Assembly (NCBI RefSeq): GCF_950023065.1
Contig: NC_088677.1
Span: forward strand, 23,147,230-23,211,229
DNA length: 64,000 nt
Origin: Planococcus citri
Taxonomy: Eukaryota; Arthropoda; Insecta; Hemiptera; Pseudococcidae
Reading direction: 5' to 3'
Made by a program: the position numbers and the translations under genes. Positions 13,439-24,506 of this stretch are shown piece after piece. The notes beneath the pieces were generated by a model. It worked only from the letters and a program-made list of their open reading frames with translations. It did no database searches and was not told where the DNA came from. Each line of letters opens with the position of its first letter. The first letter of the stretch is position 1.

Positions 13439-14752
13439 TTATTCAAACCACGTCGCTTCGAGCTGACCTCCACTGGACGAAATATCCTTCAACAGCGACA
13501 TGACCGGAGAAAAAATGTCTTTTAGCTTGATTTCAAGGTTCATCACTTTCTGGAGAATTTCACCAGAGATTCGGAACTGTTCATCGAGAGCAGGGCCGCT
13601 GACATATGTCTCGATCTTCGATTGATTTTCAACAAACGTCTCGTGAAGCTGCAAAAGATAACTATGCAATGTTTCAGCTTCCGTCGCACCGAGATCATTC
13701 TTCAATTCGATTAATTCGATTTGCTCCATCAAATATTTCTGTTTTTTGAACTGCGAGTCGAGGAAATCGACCATTAGACGAGGACGTTTGACTGGATAAG
13801 AATACTCGTCATCATTTACCGAAGAACTCGTCGACGCCGGTTTAATATTTGTACTCATAGTTTTAATCGGTGAGATGATTTCGTTCAATTTTGATTGAAT
13901 TTTGCGAACTTTTTGCTGAACGTGGTGCGAAATTCCAACTTGATCGTGAGACGGATCTTCTTCGAGCAATAATGCGGTAATTTCGCTTTCATTTGAGATG
14001 AATTTTTCGTAAAACTTATCCAAATGTTTGGACTGGACTTCAGCTTCGGTTTGGTTCAAATCGTCGGTGGTCGGTTCTAAAGAATCAATCATTTCAATAT
14101 AATATTTCCGTATACGGAGTAACGATGATAATGCTGACGTTACGGATTCACTCGATGAAATGATTTCGTCCAGAATTATTTGGATTTTGCGAACTTTTTG
14201 CTGAACATTGCTCGAAATTTCAACTAGATCGTCGTGAGACGAACCATCTTCAACTAAGGCAGTAATTTCACTCTCATTAGCGATGAATTTTCGGTAAAAC
14301 ATGTCCAAATGTTTAGACTGAACTTCAGCTTCATTTCGGGTCAGATTTTCGTTCGGTTTCAACGAATCGATCATTTCGATGTAACGTTTCCGTTTGCGAA
14401 GTAACGATGAAGGTGGCACCGGTGTTACGGTTTCAACCGGCGGCGAAATAATTTCATCCAGCTTCGCTTGAATTTTGCCAACAATTTTCTGAATTATTTG
14501 CGATATTCTAACAGAAAAATTGTAAGACTGAGTGTCAACAGCTGATGCGAAAATCTCGGCTTGATTCGAGATGAATTGTTTGTGATACTGAGCCAAATGT
14601 TCGGACTGAATTTTCGCTTCTGTTCGATTCAGATTGCATGTTGTTGAATCTAGCCAAGCCAACATTTTGACGTAAAACTTCTGCTTGCGGAACAATAAGG
14701 TGAAATCGGAGACGGTAGATTGTTGATCGATCATCTTGGAAATGGATTCCAT
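13439..14752 (-). CDS. Helical-module repeat protein, array gene 1 (437 aa)
   Basis: Unrecognised family, function unknown. Four tandem copies of the array module at about residues 21-100, 118-198, 211-293 and 336-416. The first three are the KQKFY/RKRYIEM type with NQAEI or NESEI cores; the last is the KKQKYLMEQIELIE type ending in the near-invariant YVSGPALDEQFRISGEILQKV region. There is no signal peptide or membrane segment. A basic KRPR stretch precedes the last module (about residues 322-325). Unlike the other members it lacks both the N-terminal variant module and the C-terminal variant module: its Met lies where others have the linker between module 1 and module 2. Either the 5-prime part was lost, or an upstream exon joins at the AG near 14,768. 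It is the most divergent open copy and the array end nearest PyK. Confidence 0.8.
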   Translation of the reverse strand: MESISKMIDQQSTVSDFTLLFRKQKFYVKMLAWLDSTTCNLNRTEAKIQSEHLAQYHKQFISNQAEIFASAVDTQSYNFSVRISQIIQKIVGKIQAKLDEIISPPVETVTPVPPSSLLRKRKRYIEMIDSLKPNENLTRNEAEVQSKHLDMFYRKFIANESEITALVEDGSSHDDLVEISSNVQQKVRKIQIILDEIISSSESVTSALSSLLRIRKYYIEMIDSLEPTTDDLNQTEAEVQSKHLDKFYEKFISNESEITALLLEEDPSHDQVGISHHVQQKVRKIQSKLNEIISPIKTMSTNIKPASTSSSVNDDEYSYPVKRPRLMVDFLDSQFKKQKYLMEQIELIELKNDLGATEAETLHSYLLQLHETFVENQSKIETYVSGPALDEQFRISGEILQKVMNLEIKLKDIFSPVMSLLKDISSSGGQLEATWFE

Positions 14753-16316
14753 CGGTGATATTTTGAACTCTATAGATTAAAAAAATTGTATCGATATTTT
14801 CCAGCATACAGAAAACACACACGTCGTAGTTAGATAAGTCGAAATACACAAACACCGGAATGAATCAGAAATTCATAAACAAATCGATATCTGATTTTCA
14901 CATTTAGGGTAGAATGCTCGTCGTAACGTCCAACAGTCAAGATCAGTATGTTGTACTCGATTCAGAAAATAATATCGTTGATACGAACATTACGAACGAA
15001 TAGCAAACACATCCAAGAAGCAACAGGAAATCGATTACAAATATTACAATAAAAACTGAACTGACTAACAATTGCACGTGGATACGAAACGCTGGCAACT
15101 CAGTTTCCTTCTCCCCTCACTGTCCGCATTCTGCATACAAGCAATACCCATTCCTGTCCATTTGAGCGCGGCATAAACATACCTAAACGTAAACGTTAAA
15201 AAGCGACAAATTTTAGTCGATTTTTGAAAAAACAAGAATTGTTTGAGGATTTTTGACAAAAAGAAAAACTGAAAAATTTGGAAGAAAGTAAACCTTCTTG
15301 GGAACTATTGGCAAAAAAACATATCTTTTCTTTTTGGCAATTTCTTGTAAAAAAAAAAAATTGGTTATTTTTTGTGAAAGAAATGAGTTTTGCAATTTTG
15401 CTAAAAAGCGAGAATTTTTTTCAAAAAGTAAAACTTCTACAATTTTAGCAAAAAACAGGACTTTTTGGAAATTTTCATCTACATACTAATACAAAGCGAT
15501 TTGCAACATTTTGGTAAAAAAAAAATAAATAAAAAAGATCATCCTGGGAATTATTAAGTAATTTTTGGCAAAAAGAAGCGATGCGATTTTTTTTTGCAAT
15601 TCTATTACAAAGCGAAATGTTATGTAATTTTTGGCAAAACGTAAAATTTTGGCAATTTATTGTTAAAAATAACACTTTTTTTGCAGTTTTTGAGAATTTT
15701 AGCAAAAAGTTAACATTTTTTGACATCTATTGGTAAAAAATGATACTTTTTGGCTATTTCTTGAGAAGAAACAAGATTTTGGCAATTTTTGGAAAAAAGT
15801 GTAAAGTTTTGTAATTTTGCAAACTTTTGACAGTTTTTGAACATGAGAGAATTTTTGGAAATTTTTGTCAAAAAACAAGACAAATATGTGAGACTAAGAA
15901 CTTTGCTGAAAAACGATAATGTTCATCAAAAAGCATAATTTTTACATTTCAGCTAAAAGCACGACTTTTTTTAATCATTCTTTTTGAAAATTGTTTGCAA
16001 GTTTTGACAAAGAAGCGAGACTTTTGCAACTTTATTATTAAAAAAGGGAGATGTTTTGGTAATCACACAATCACTAATTTATTCTTGGAATTAATGCCCA
16101 AAAAATGGTACCTACTTTTTAGCAATTTGTAGCAAATAAACGAGTTTTTTTCTTTTTCGGTGAAAAAGTAAGAAGTTTTGGTAGGTAATTTTGGACGATT
16201 CCTGATGAAAAAGCAAGACCTATTAAATTTGCTAAATAGCAAACATTTTTGCTAAGATTTTGACAATTTTTGCAAAAAAAAAAAAACGGACAATTATTAG
16301 GACAAATCAATACATT

Positions 16317-16351
<35 letters not shown>

Positions 16352-16485
16352 CGTAAAAAGAGTAGGTACTTCTACCTATTTTAGGGAAATTATGGCAAAT
16401 GTACGAGACTTTCGGGCAATGTAAGAAACTGAAAACGAAAGTGAAATGAGTTTAAACTGATACTGAGAAAAGCAAAATTGAAATA
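14753..16485. repeat. Gene 1 upstream DNA, then degenerate short-period repeat
   Basis: 14,753-15,200 is upstream DNA of array gene 1. From about 15,210 to 16,350 the sequence is a highly degenerate tandem repeat of roughly 30-40 bp built on phrases such as TTTTGGCAATTTTTG and CAAAAAGCGAGACTTTT, ending in a poly-T run near 16,321-16,350. The same texture resumes at 17,640-17,850, 18,120-18,200, 23,610-23,760 and 26,230-26,370, so one repeat field has been split by the transposons listed below. Confidence 0.55.
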
Positions 16486-17880
16486 CAGTATGAGACAAAA
16501 GTAGTGCTTGGTGGCTTTTATTTCTAAGTGGAAAGAGCTAACGAGATGACTGAAGCGACGTTGAGTAGGCAAATATAAGGGCGTTCAAAAGCGACCTTGA
16601 AAATTTCAGACCCAAGCACAGGGTGCCCACAAATTGAAAATCCGGTTTGGTCAAACAATTCAAACTGGTTTTTATTGACGTAATGTAATCTACACACTAA
16701 GGCTACAAAAACGTGATATGAATTTTTTGAAACCGGTTCATCAATTTGCAACCAGTTAACAAAAAATACCCAAAAATTGTAGATAGAGAAAAAAGCTTGA
16801 AACAAAAAATGTATAGGGCGTGAAAAATTACACAATTCTGTCTAATCACATTTTGAAACTGGTTCATTGGTTCGCATTCAGCAACCAGTTTCTGACAATC
16901 ACCTAAAAATTACAGAGAGAAAAAAAATGAAACATAAGTTGTAAAGCGTGAAAAATTGAACCATTTTCGCTGATCAGATTTTGAAACCGGTTCATTAATT
17001 TGCAACCAGTTATCAAAAATTACCCAAAAATTGGAGATCCAGTAAAAAACTTGGAACAAAAGTTGTAGAGCGTGAAAAATTGAACAATTTCTGCTGATCG
17101 GAGTTTAAAAATGGCTAATTAATTTGTAACCAGGTAACTTTTGATGGTTTGCTGCGAATTAATGAACTGGTTTTAAAATCAGATTAGCGAAAATAGTTCA
17201 ATTTTTCACACTCTACAATTTATGTTTCAAACTTTTTTTTCTATCTCCAATTTTTAGGCGATTGTCAAAAATATGGTTGCTAAATGCGAACCAATGAACC
17301 GGTTTCCAAAAGTGATTGAACAGAATTGTGTAATTTTTCACGCTCTACAACTTTTGTTTGAAGCTTTTTTCTCTATCTACAATTTTTGGGTATTTTTTGT
17401 CAACTGGTTGCAAAATAATGAACCGGTTTCAAAAAATTCATATCACGTTTTTGTCGCCTTAGTGTGTAGATTACATTGCGTCAATAAAAACCAGTTTGAA
17501 TTGTTTGACCAAACCGATTTTTCAATTTGTGGGCACCCTGTGCTTGGGCCTGAAATTTTCAAGGTCGCTTTTGAACGCGCTTATTTTTCCCTACTCAGCG
17601 CCGCTTTATTCATTTCTGAAAAGTCCTGCTTTTTGATGGAATTGTAAAATTTTTGCATTTGAAGAAAATTTTTGCTTTTTAGCGAAGTTGCTAAAAGGCC
17701 TTACATCATAGTTCTTAATTCTTATCAAAAAATTACGTGAAAGTCTCGCTTTTTTGCCGGTAATTGCCAGAAAATATCTTTTTTCCCCTTTAGTTATCAT
17801 TATCAAAAAGTCCTACTTTTTTCAGAAATTGCAGTCTTGCTTTTTTAAAAGCCACCGTGCTCTACTTTTGTGTCATACTG
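16486..17880. mobile_element. Tc1/mariner-like non-autonomous foldback element
   Basis: Flanked by TA dinucleotides (16,484-16,485 and 17,881-17,882). The inverted termini begin CAGTATGA(G/C)ACAAAAGTAG and match for about 34 bp, typical of Tc1/mariner ends. A second pair of long inverted arms lies inside (about 16,555-16,950 and 17,250-17,605). The core holds about four imperfect tandem repeats of about 125 bp containing GAAACCGGTTCATTAATTTG-like phrases. No transposase remains; the 103- and 124-residue open frames are the two arms read in opposite directions. Confidence 0.8.
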
Positions 17881-18189
17881 TACAAGTAGTTCATTTTTTC
17901 TCAAAATTTCCAAAATATTACGAATACCTATAATGGAAAAATAGGTAAGTGAAATTAAAACTGAGAATGAAACTAAAAACAAAACCGAAACCAAAAAAGC
18001 AAAACTCAAATTAAAAACTGAAACCGAAAGGGTAAAAGTTCAGCCATCGTTGCTTTTTGGGTAACCTTTGAAAAAAAATTAAGGTTAATACTTTCTGATT
18101 TTTTTTTTTTTTTTTTTTTTGCAAAAAAACGACAAATTTCTGTTGATTTTTGAGAAAGCGAAAGCGAGGATTTTAATAATTTTTTCCAA

Positions 18190-19955
18190 AAGTTTTGTGC
18201 TTTTTTTTAAAAGTACGAACTTGAACAGTAAAAATGGTTAAAATAAGTCCCAAAACCAATATCAATTACCCAAATCCAAATTTTACCATTTCAAGCCATT
18301 CTGGAGCCTCCAGCGCGATTTCAAAATTTCTCCAGAATTTTGAATTTGCTCCAGAAGGCGTGAATATGAAGTTGGGCAGCTAAAAATCGAGTTGTGTATT
18401 ATATTCGACCTGTTTAACGAGTTTATCTAGGGGAGAAGGAGGATGTTCTGGACAGGGTGATGTTCTGGACGAAATCTAGTTTGACCACTTTGACTGTGCC
18501 TAAAAATTATTTTTTCATGAAAGTACGTGGCATTGTGATACTACATGCGTTTGCACTGACAAACATTCCCCTGGCAGTTCTTATCAAAAAAATATGTGAC
18601 TTTGTCTAAAACATGTGTGATTTTTTCGCCGACAACTTTTTTTAGTTTTCAATATTTTGAAAAGAAGAAACGACCGGAGAAAAAACTGCAGGCAATTATG
18701 AAAGTAGTGGACCTTACTTTATAACGTGAATTGGTGATATTCATCCTAGAACGCTTTCAACTCGTAATATTTCCGATTGATTCCAAAATGAGGGGGTGTG
18801 ATGTTCTGGACACTTTGCTTATATTACATGTATGGAATACCTACATTGTCTCAGAAACTGAAGAAATGCATGAAAGATTGGAAAACTGGCCTAGAAAGAA
18901 AGAAAGCTTGGTTTTGCGTGGATGTGCGTCCTTTTTCGAAATGTGTCATTTTTTTTTTTTTTTTGGCATGATGTTTGCCTCGGATTTTCAAAAAATGACC
19001 AAGAGGTTGTAGAATGCCCTAAATGTTCTGAATAAACGCATAAACTGTTTTTTAATAAATTTCAATCGTTTTTCCTTTGATTAGAATACCACATCGTTGA
19101 TTTTAGGTACAATTTGTATGCTGTCCAGAACATGGCACCCTCGCGTCCAGAACATGGCACCCAAAGTTATGTTCTGGACAAAAACATCGAAATTTTCAAA
19201 GTTGAATTACTCCACCAGTTTTGTATTTAAAAATTTGCAAAAAATGTATGTGGTATGTGTCACCCAAAGGAATCGTTTGCCGCACTTGATCAATTTTTTC
19301 CACATTACTGGGAGTCAAAAATCGGGTTCAAACTTTTTTGTCCAGAACATCCTCCCTCTCCCCTACATTTGAGCCGATTTTAAATTTGAAAAAAGCTGGT
19401 CAAAAAACCACTCTTGAGGTGTCACTCCCAAAATCGGCTCAAATATAGATAAACTCGTTAAACTGGTCGAGTATAAAACACAACTCGATTTTTAGCTGCC
19501 CAACTTCATATTCACGCCTTCTGGAGCAAATTCAAAATTCTGGAGAAATTGAAAAATCGCGCTGGAGGCTCCAGAATGGTTGGAAATTGTGAAATTTGGA
19601 TTTGGGGGTTAGTTTTGAACAAAATATAGTGATCCGCGTGAATTTCGAAAATTTCCACACAAACGGGAAACTTTTGATATTTTGGATTTTTCAATTTTGA
19701 AAAAAGCTGGTAAAAAAACCAGCACTCTTGGGTTGTCACTCCCAAAATCGGCTCAAATGTAGATAAACTCGTTACTCGATTTTTAGCTGCCCAACTGCAT
19801 ATTCACGCCTTCTGGAGAAATTGAAAAATCGCGCTGGAGGCTCCAGAATGGCTTGAAATGGTAAAATTTGGATTTGGGTAATTGATAGTAGTTTTGGGAC
19901 TTATTTAGACCATTTTTACTGATCAAGTTCGTACTTTTAAAAAAAAGCACAAATC
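18190..19955. repeat. Palindromic dispersed repeat carrying an inserted transposon
   Basis: Left arm 18,190-18,429 recurs inverted at 19,364-19,600 and again, closer to full length, at 19,730-19,955. Shared blocks include CCAAATTTTACCATTTCAAG and TCTGGAGCCTCCAGCGCGAT. The right side therefore has two tandem copies of about 330 bp. Related sequences occur at 38,790-39,030, 41,610-41,880 and 58,730-59,600. The family is not coding. Confidence 0.65.
18430..19363. mobile_element. TA-flanked DNA transposon, 934 bp
   Basis: Inverted termini GGGGAGA(A/G)GGAGGATGTT, about 24 bp with one mismatch, flanked by TA at 18,428-18,429 and 19,364-19,365. The motif ATGTTCTGGAC or its complement recurs at least six times inside. 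The neighbouring repeat copy at about 19,760 reads across the insertion point uninterrupted (TTTATCTACATTTGAGCC in complement), so the empty site is preserved in this window. Open frames of 91-93 residues inside show no transposase motif. Confidence 0.8.
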
Positions 19956-20130
19956 GCCAAAAACAGTCAATTTTGAATTTTCAAATATTCTCCAAAAATC
20001 GAAAAATGAACTTGAGCAGCTGAAAATTTGGTTTTGGAGGTTTTAGACTATGCTCTTTCCAAAAATCGCAGTCCCGTTCAAATCGGAGTGTGACACCTCG
20101 AGAGGTTCCTTTGTAAGAAACAAATACAAA

Positions 20131-23100
20131 GGGTACCCCCCGATAAGATAGGCAAAATGCCCTTAACCTCAGATTTCGATGAAACTCACAGGGTATGTTT
20201 AGTACCCCCAAAAAATAATTTTGGGCCCATAGCCCGTTCCCCACCCCACCCCCCTCAGCCAGGGGGGCCAAAAAACGCGTTTTTCAGGGGAAAAATTCTG
20301 TATCAGCGCGTAATTAAGATAAATTGATTCTGTAAACGAATATAGTTAGAAGATACATGGGCGTACCTCCCTGAATTTTTTCAGAATTTTTCATCACACG
20401 GGGAGAGAAGGGGGGACAAAAGAAAACTTTAAATCGACATTACTCCGGAACGAAAAAACATACCAAAACGATTTTTTCGTCAAATATGTATCTTTAGGTC
20501 TACTTTCTATAGAAGTCATCACCCGGCCATTTGGAGTGGTGGGTCAAGCTCAAAAGCTCAAAAAACTCTCAAAAAACCACGTTTTTTGCGTTTTTCTCCA
20601 AAAATATGAACAAATGGGAAATCTAAGAGAACCGAGTTGTTCAGCGTGAAATTTTACCTCAGAATTGTGTAATTGAAAATTCATTTACACCGCATGATCG
20701 TAAAACTACATGCGCAGAAGTATTTGTGCTTACATCAAGATAGCTGAAAGGGTATTCCTGGGTAAAATAGGTGAAATGTCCCTGTCCTCGGATTTCTGAA
20801 ATTTTGATAAAACATAGTTGGGTACCATTAAAAAAATGTCGGATGCAAAAAATCCCCCCCCCCCACCTCCCCTTGCTCATAATAGCGAAAAAAGGGCCTT
20901 TTTCGGGGAGAAAAAATCCATGCTTCAACGAGTTTTGACAAGAAAATCTGTATTCGCTCAAAATATATGGAGGAGACAGTATAATAAAAGTACCTACATA
21001 GGTATTTGAGATTCTGCGCCAATCCATGCTATTGCCATCAAAATCCAAGGCCACTTTTGGGGTTCTACTGAGAAAATTGAAAAGTAAATCTTTTTTTTTT
21101 GGAGAGGGGGTATTAGTAGTTGGTGTTTTGAAAATATTTTCTTCGCAAAAGTTTCGCTATAATGACGAAAAAATATTGAAAGATAATATATTTCTGAAAC
21201 TGAGGAAATATTTTGGAACGCAGTGATGACAATATTTTAGGTTTCAAAAAATTGATAAAGATTGGCAAAAAATTCCTAAATTTTTGTTGATTTTTCAAAA
21301 TTGACAAAAACAATTTAAAATAATAGCATAGAATGGACGCAGAATCCAAGATATATTCATTTAGGACTGGATCGATCGTCATTTTTCTCAAAACAAATTG
21401 GGTACAGGGGCTACAGTGAAAAAACCGTGTTTTTTCGAAAATACTCCCACTTCAAGGGCACATGTTTTCCCTTTAGGGGCACTTCTGGAGCCAGAATTTT
21501 TCTGCACAACTTTCAACTCAAAATGACAGTTTTTGCTAAAATTGGTAAAAAGCCAGTTTTTTTTCTTTTTTTGGTGATTTACCCAATCTACTACATAGTA
21601 CGTAGGTAGGTAATACCTATGTTTTCAATGTACTTGGTAACTCACATAAAAATTTAATCATCGACACCAAAAAGAAACCTTTCTGATAGTTTTGAGTTAG
21701 ATACCATGTACTTGAAAAGTAGGCTACTTGTAATTCAAGAAAACCTTGATTAAGAAGTTGCATGGCGTAAATAGCGCTATAATGAAGCATTTTTCACAAA
21801 AACTCTAATTTTTGGGCAACCCCTCTCCCCAATGTGGTCGTTGGGAGGGTCCAACTGCAAATCAAACTTCATATTCATGTTCAGCGAGTTCGGTTCATAT
21901 GATAATAATACTCATATTGTCTGTCTACTTTCGCCCTAAAATTTGGAGACGGGGTGCCTATGGCCAAAAAATTGGAGTTTAAGGGTATACTCTGCGGAGA
22001 GCATTCTAATTTGACAACCGGTCGAAATATGAAACCGATTTGTTCGTTATTTTCATCATTCGTTCGTAAGACTGCATGTAATCGATTGAACGAATTTAGT
22101 CGTGCTTATGTCCCGCGACCCGCTCCCATCTAAACTTCAGACGGGGATTTCTCCGTGAATTTTCAAAATTCTTCCAATTTTTTTTCACCAATACTGATTC
22201 ATCTATGAAACCGAGGGTATGTAGCCATATTTTCTAATTTTGCTTTTACAACAGGGATGTGAGCGTCTAAAGTACCTCCATCCAATTCCCTATTATAGCC
22301 ATCAAATGTCCTGAATCAAAAATATCTCGACATACCCTCGCTTTTGAAAGCAAACCCTAGAAAAATCCGTTCTATAGTTTTGGCACAATCCCCGCCCAAA
22401 GTTGACCATTTTTCATCAAAAAATTAGAATAGCCTTAAAGAAGTTAGTTGGTTTTCTTATTGTTTTTGGAGGCCAGCATCCAAAATTATGGATCGCTTTT
22501 TTTGGTGGTGCTGTGACAAAAAAACACAATTTTGAGTGTTTTTTGAGTTTTTGAAGATGGCCTACCTGGAGGGAAAATTTGAAAAAAAAATACCAATTAT
22601 AGTGCTCATGCAGATACATTTTTGAAAAAAAAATTCATGTACTTAAATTAGGTTCGGAGATACGGCGGTTTCAAATTTTCTTTTGTCAATATATCTCCCC
22701 TGGGGGGCCCACAATTTTTGAAGAAAATTCAAGTTGCTAGAATCATATCTCCTTCAAGTATTTTGAGTGAATACAGATTTTTTTGTCAAAACTCGTTGAA
22801 GCATGGATTTTTTCTCCCCGAAAAAGGCCCTTTTTTCGCTATTATGAGCAAGGGGAGGTGGGGGGGGGATTTTTTGCCTCCGACATTTTTTTTAATGGTA
22901 CCCAACTATGTTTCATCAAAATTTCAGAAATCCGAGGACAGGGACATTTAACCTATTTTACCCAGGAATACCCTTTCAGCTATATTGATGTAGGTAAGCA
23001 CAAATACTTCTGCGCATGTAGTTTTACGATCATGCTGTGTAAATGAATTTTCAATTACACAATTCTGAGGTAAAATTTCACGCTGAACAACTCGGTTCTC

Positions 23101-23598
23101 TTAGATTTCCGCCATTTGTCCATATTTTTGGAGAAAAACGCAAAAAACGTGGTTTTTTGAGAGTTTTTTGAGCTTTTGAGCTTGACCCACCACTCCAAAT
23201 GGCCGGGTGATGACTTCTATAGAAAGTAGACCTAAAGATACATATTTGACGAAAAAATCGTTTTGGTATGTTTTTTCGTTCCGGAGTAATGTCGATTTAA
23301 AGTTTTCTTTTGTCCCCCCTTCTCTCCCCGTGTGATGAAAAATTCTGAAAAAATTCAGGGAGGTACGCCCATGTATCTTCTAACTATATTCGTTTACAGA
23401 ATCAATTTATCTTAATTACGCGCTGATACAGAATTTTTCCCCTGAAAAACGCGTTTTTTGGCCCCCCTGGCTGAGGGGGGTGGGGTGGGGAGCGGGCTAT
23501 GGGCCCAAAATTATTTTTTGGGGGTACTAAACATACCCTGTGAGTTTCATCGAAATCTGAGGTTAAGGGCATTTTGCCTATCTTATCGGGGGGTACCC
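20131..23598. mobile_element. Foldback element with about 855-bp inverted arms
   Basis: Left arm 20,131 to about 20,985 and right arm about 22,735-23,598 are near-identical reverse complements, both ending GGGTACCCCCCGATAAGATA. The loop of about 1.75 kb holds a nested TTAA-flanked MITE (21,983-22,434) and otherwise unassigned sequence. No clear target-site duplication is visible next to the ends, and no transposase was recognised. The open frames in the arms are mirror images and not genes. Confidence 0.78.
21983..22434. mobile_element. TTAA-flanked MITE, copy B
   Basis: Flanked by TTAA at 21,979-21,982 and 22,435-22,438. The interior is highly similar to copy A at 29,528-30,007, including the block GTCCCGCGACCCGCTCCCAT. 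The left terminus has diverged (GGGTATACTCT against GGCTATTCTCT). TTAA targets are used by piggyBac and Kolobok elements. Confidence 0.75.
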
Positions 23599-24506
23599 TT
23601 TTCCATCATTTTTTGGCAAAAACCCAGAATTTGTCTTGATTAATTTTTTTTTTGTGAAAAAGCGAGACTTTCATACATAGTATTTTTTGAATACAAATCG
23701 TAATTTTTAAATTTTTTGTGAAAAAAGTACAATTTTTCAATTTTTAGCTGGATGCGAGACTATTTGTATGTACCTATTTGTTATTGGTTTTTGTCTCCAA
23801 AATAGGAAAGTATTATTCTCGTGTATTTCAAGTTGACGTACGTTGCTCGAAAGTCGAAATTTCAATTTTTCTGGCAATTTTAAGGTCTAAACCCAGTGAA
23901 AAACTACGAAAAATACGCCATTTTCTAGGTTACTTTTCAATTTACTTTCAAGTACCCGGTTATGTTTCGTCGACTTTTGAGCTCCAGAGAATACGTACGT
24001 TTTATGTTACGGTATAGGGTTGGCTGAATTTTAAAAAATTTCAATTGCTGCTTCTCGCTCATTTTTTTCATAATTTTTTGAAACTGTAACTTCCTCCTCA
24101 CCAATAAATTTTCCAAGCATGCAAAATTTTTCCACGAGTAAAATAGAGACCTTTTCTGTGAAAATTCAAAATTTTTTAACGAGCCCCTCCAGAGAAAAAA
24201 CCTTTTGGAAATGAACCTCAAACAATGAATTTTACGATATTGGGTGGGGGGGAGAGTATTCGCACTCAAACATCGCTTCTTGAATTTTACATTGTTCAAC
24301 TTTTCCGGAAATTACTGTCAGTTTTTCGAGATCAAACGAAGATTCACTGACAAGCTGTGTGAATTATAAAAGAAGCCACTCGTTGAGACAATTTATTATA
24401 AAAACGATAACAAAAACCAGCTTATTTAACGTCAAAGAATCTTTATCCTCAAATGATGATTGAATCGGACAATTTGAGCCATGTTTTTTTTCACAAAAAT
24501 CAATAA
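23599..24506. other. Repeat remnant and downstream flank of array gene 2
   Basis: 23,610-23,760 continues the degenerate repeat seen at 15.2-16.3 kb. 23,940-24,300 is paralogous to DNA split around the transposon at 26,580-30,034 (shared GCAAAATTTTTCC and AGAGACCTTTTCTGTGAAAA). 24,310-24,506 is the 3-prime flank of array gene 2. No gene is seen. Confidence 0.5.

Noticed and set aside
14753..15260. A missing N-terminal exon for array gene 1
   Set aside because: I searched by eye for the KGNE...EEAS and IADF.QKKVLH patterns and did not find them upstream, so loss of the module is simpler.
16524..17647. Two 103-124-residue open frames on opposite strands
   Set aside because: They are the same inverted arm of the Tc1-like element read twice, with no transposase motif.
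20659..21054. 131-residue and similar open frames at 19,981-20,271, 22,718-23,046 and 23,458-23,643
   Set aside because: They occur as mirror pairs in the two arms of the foldback element and have no protein-family character.
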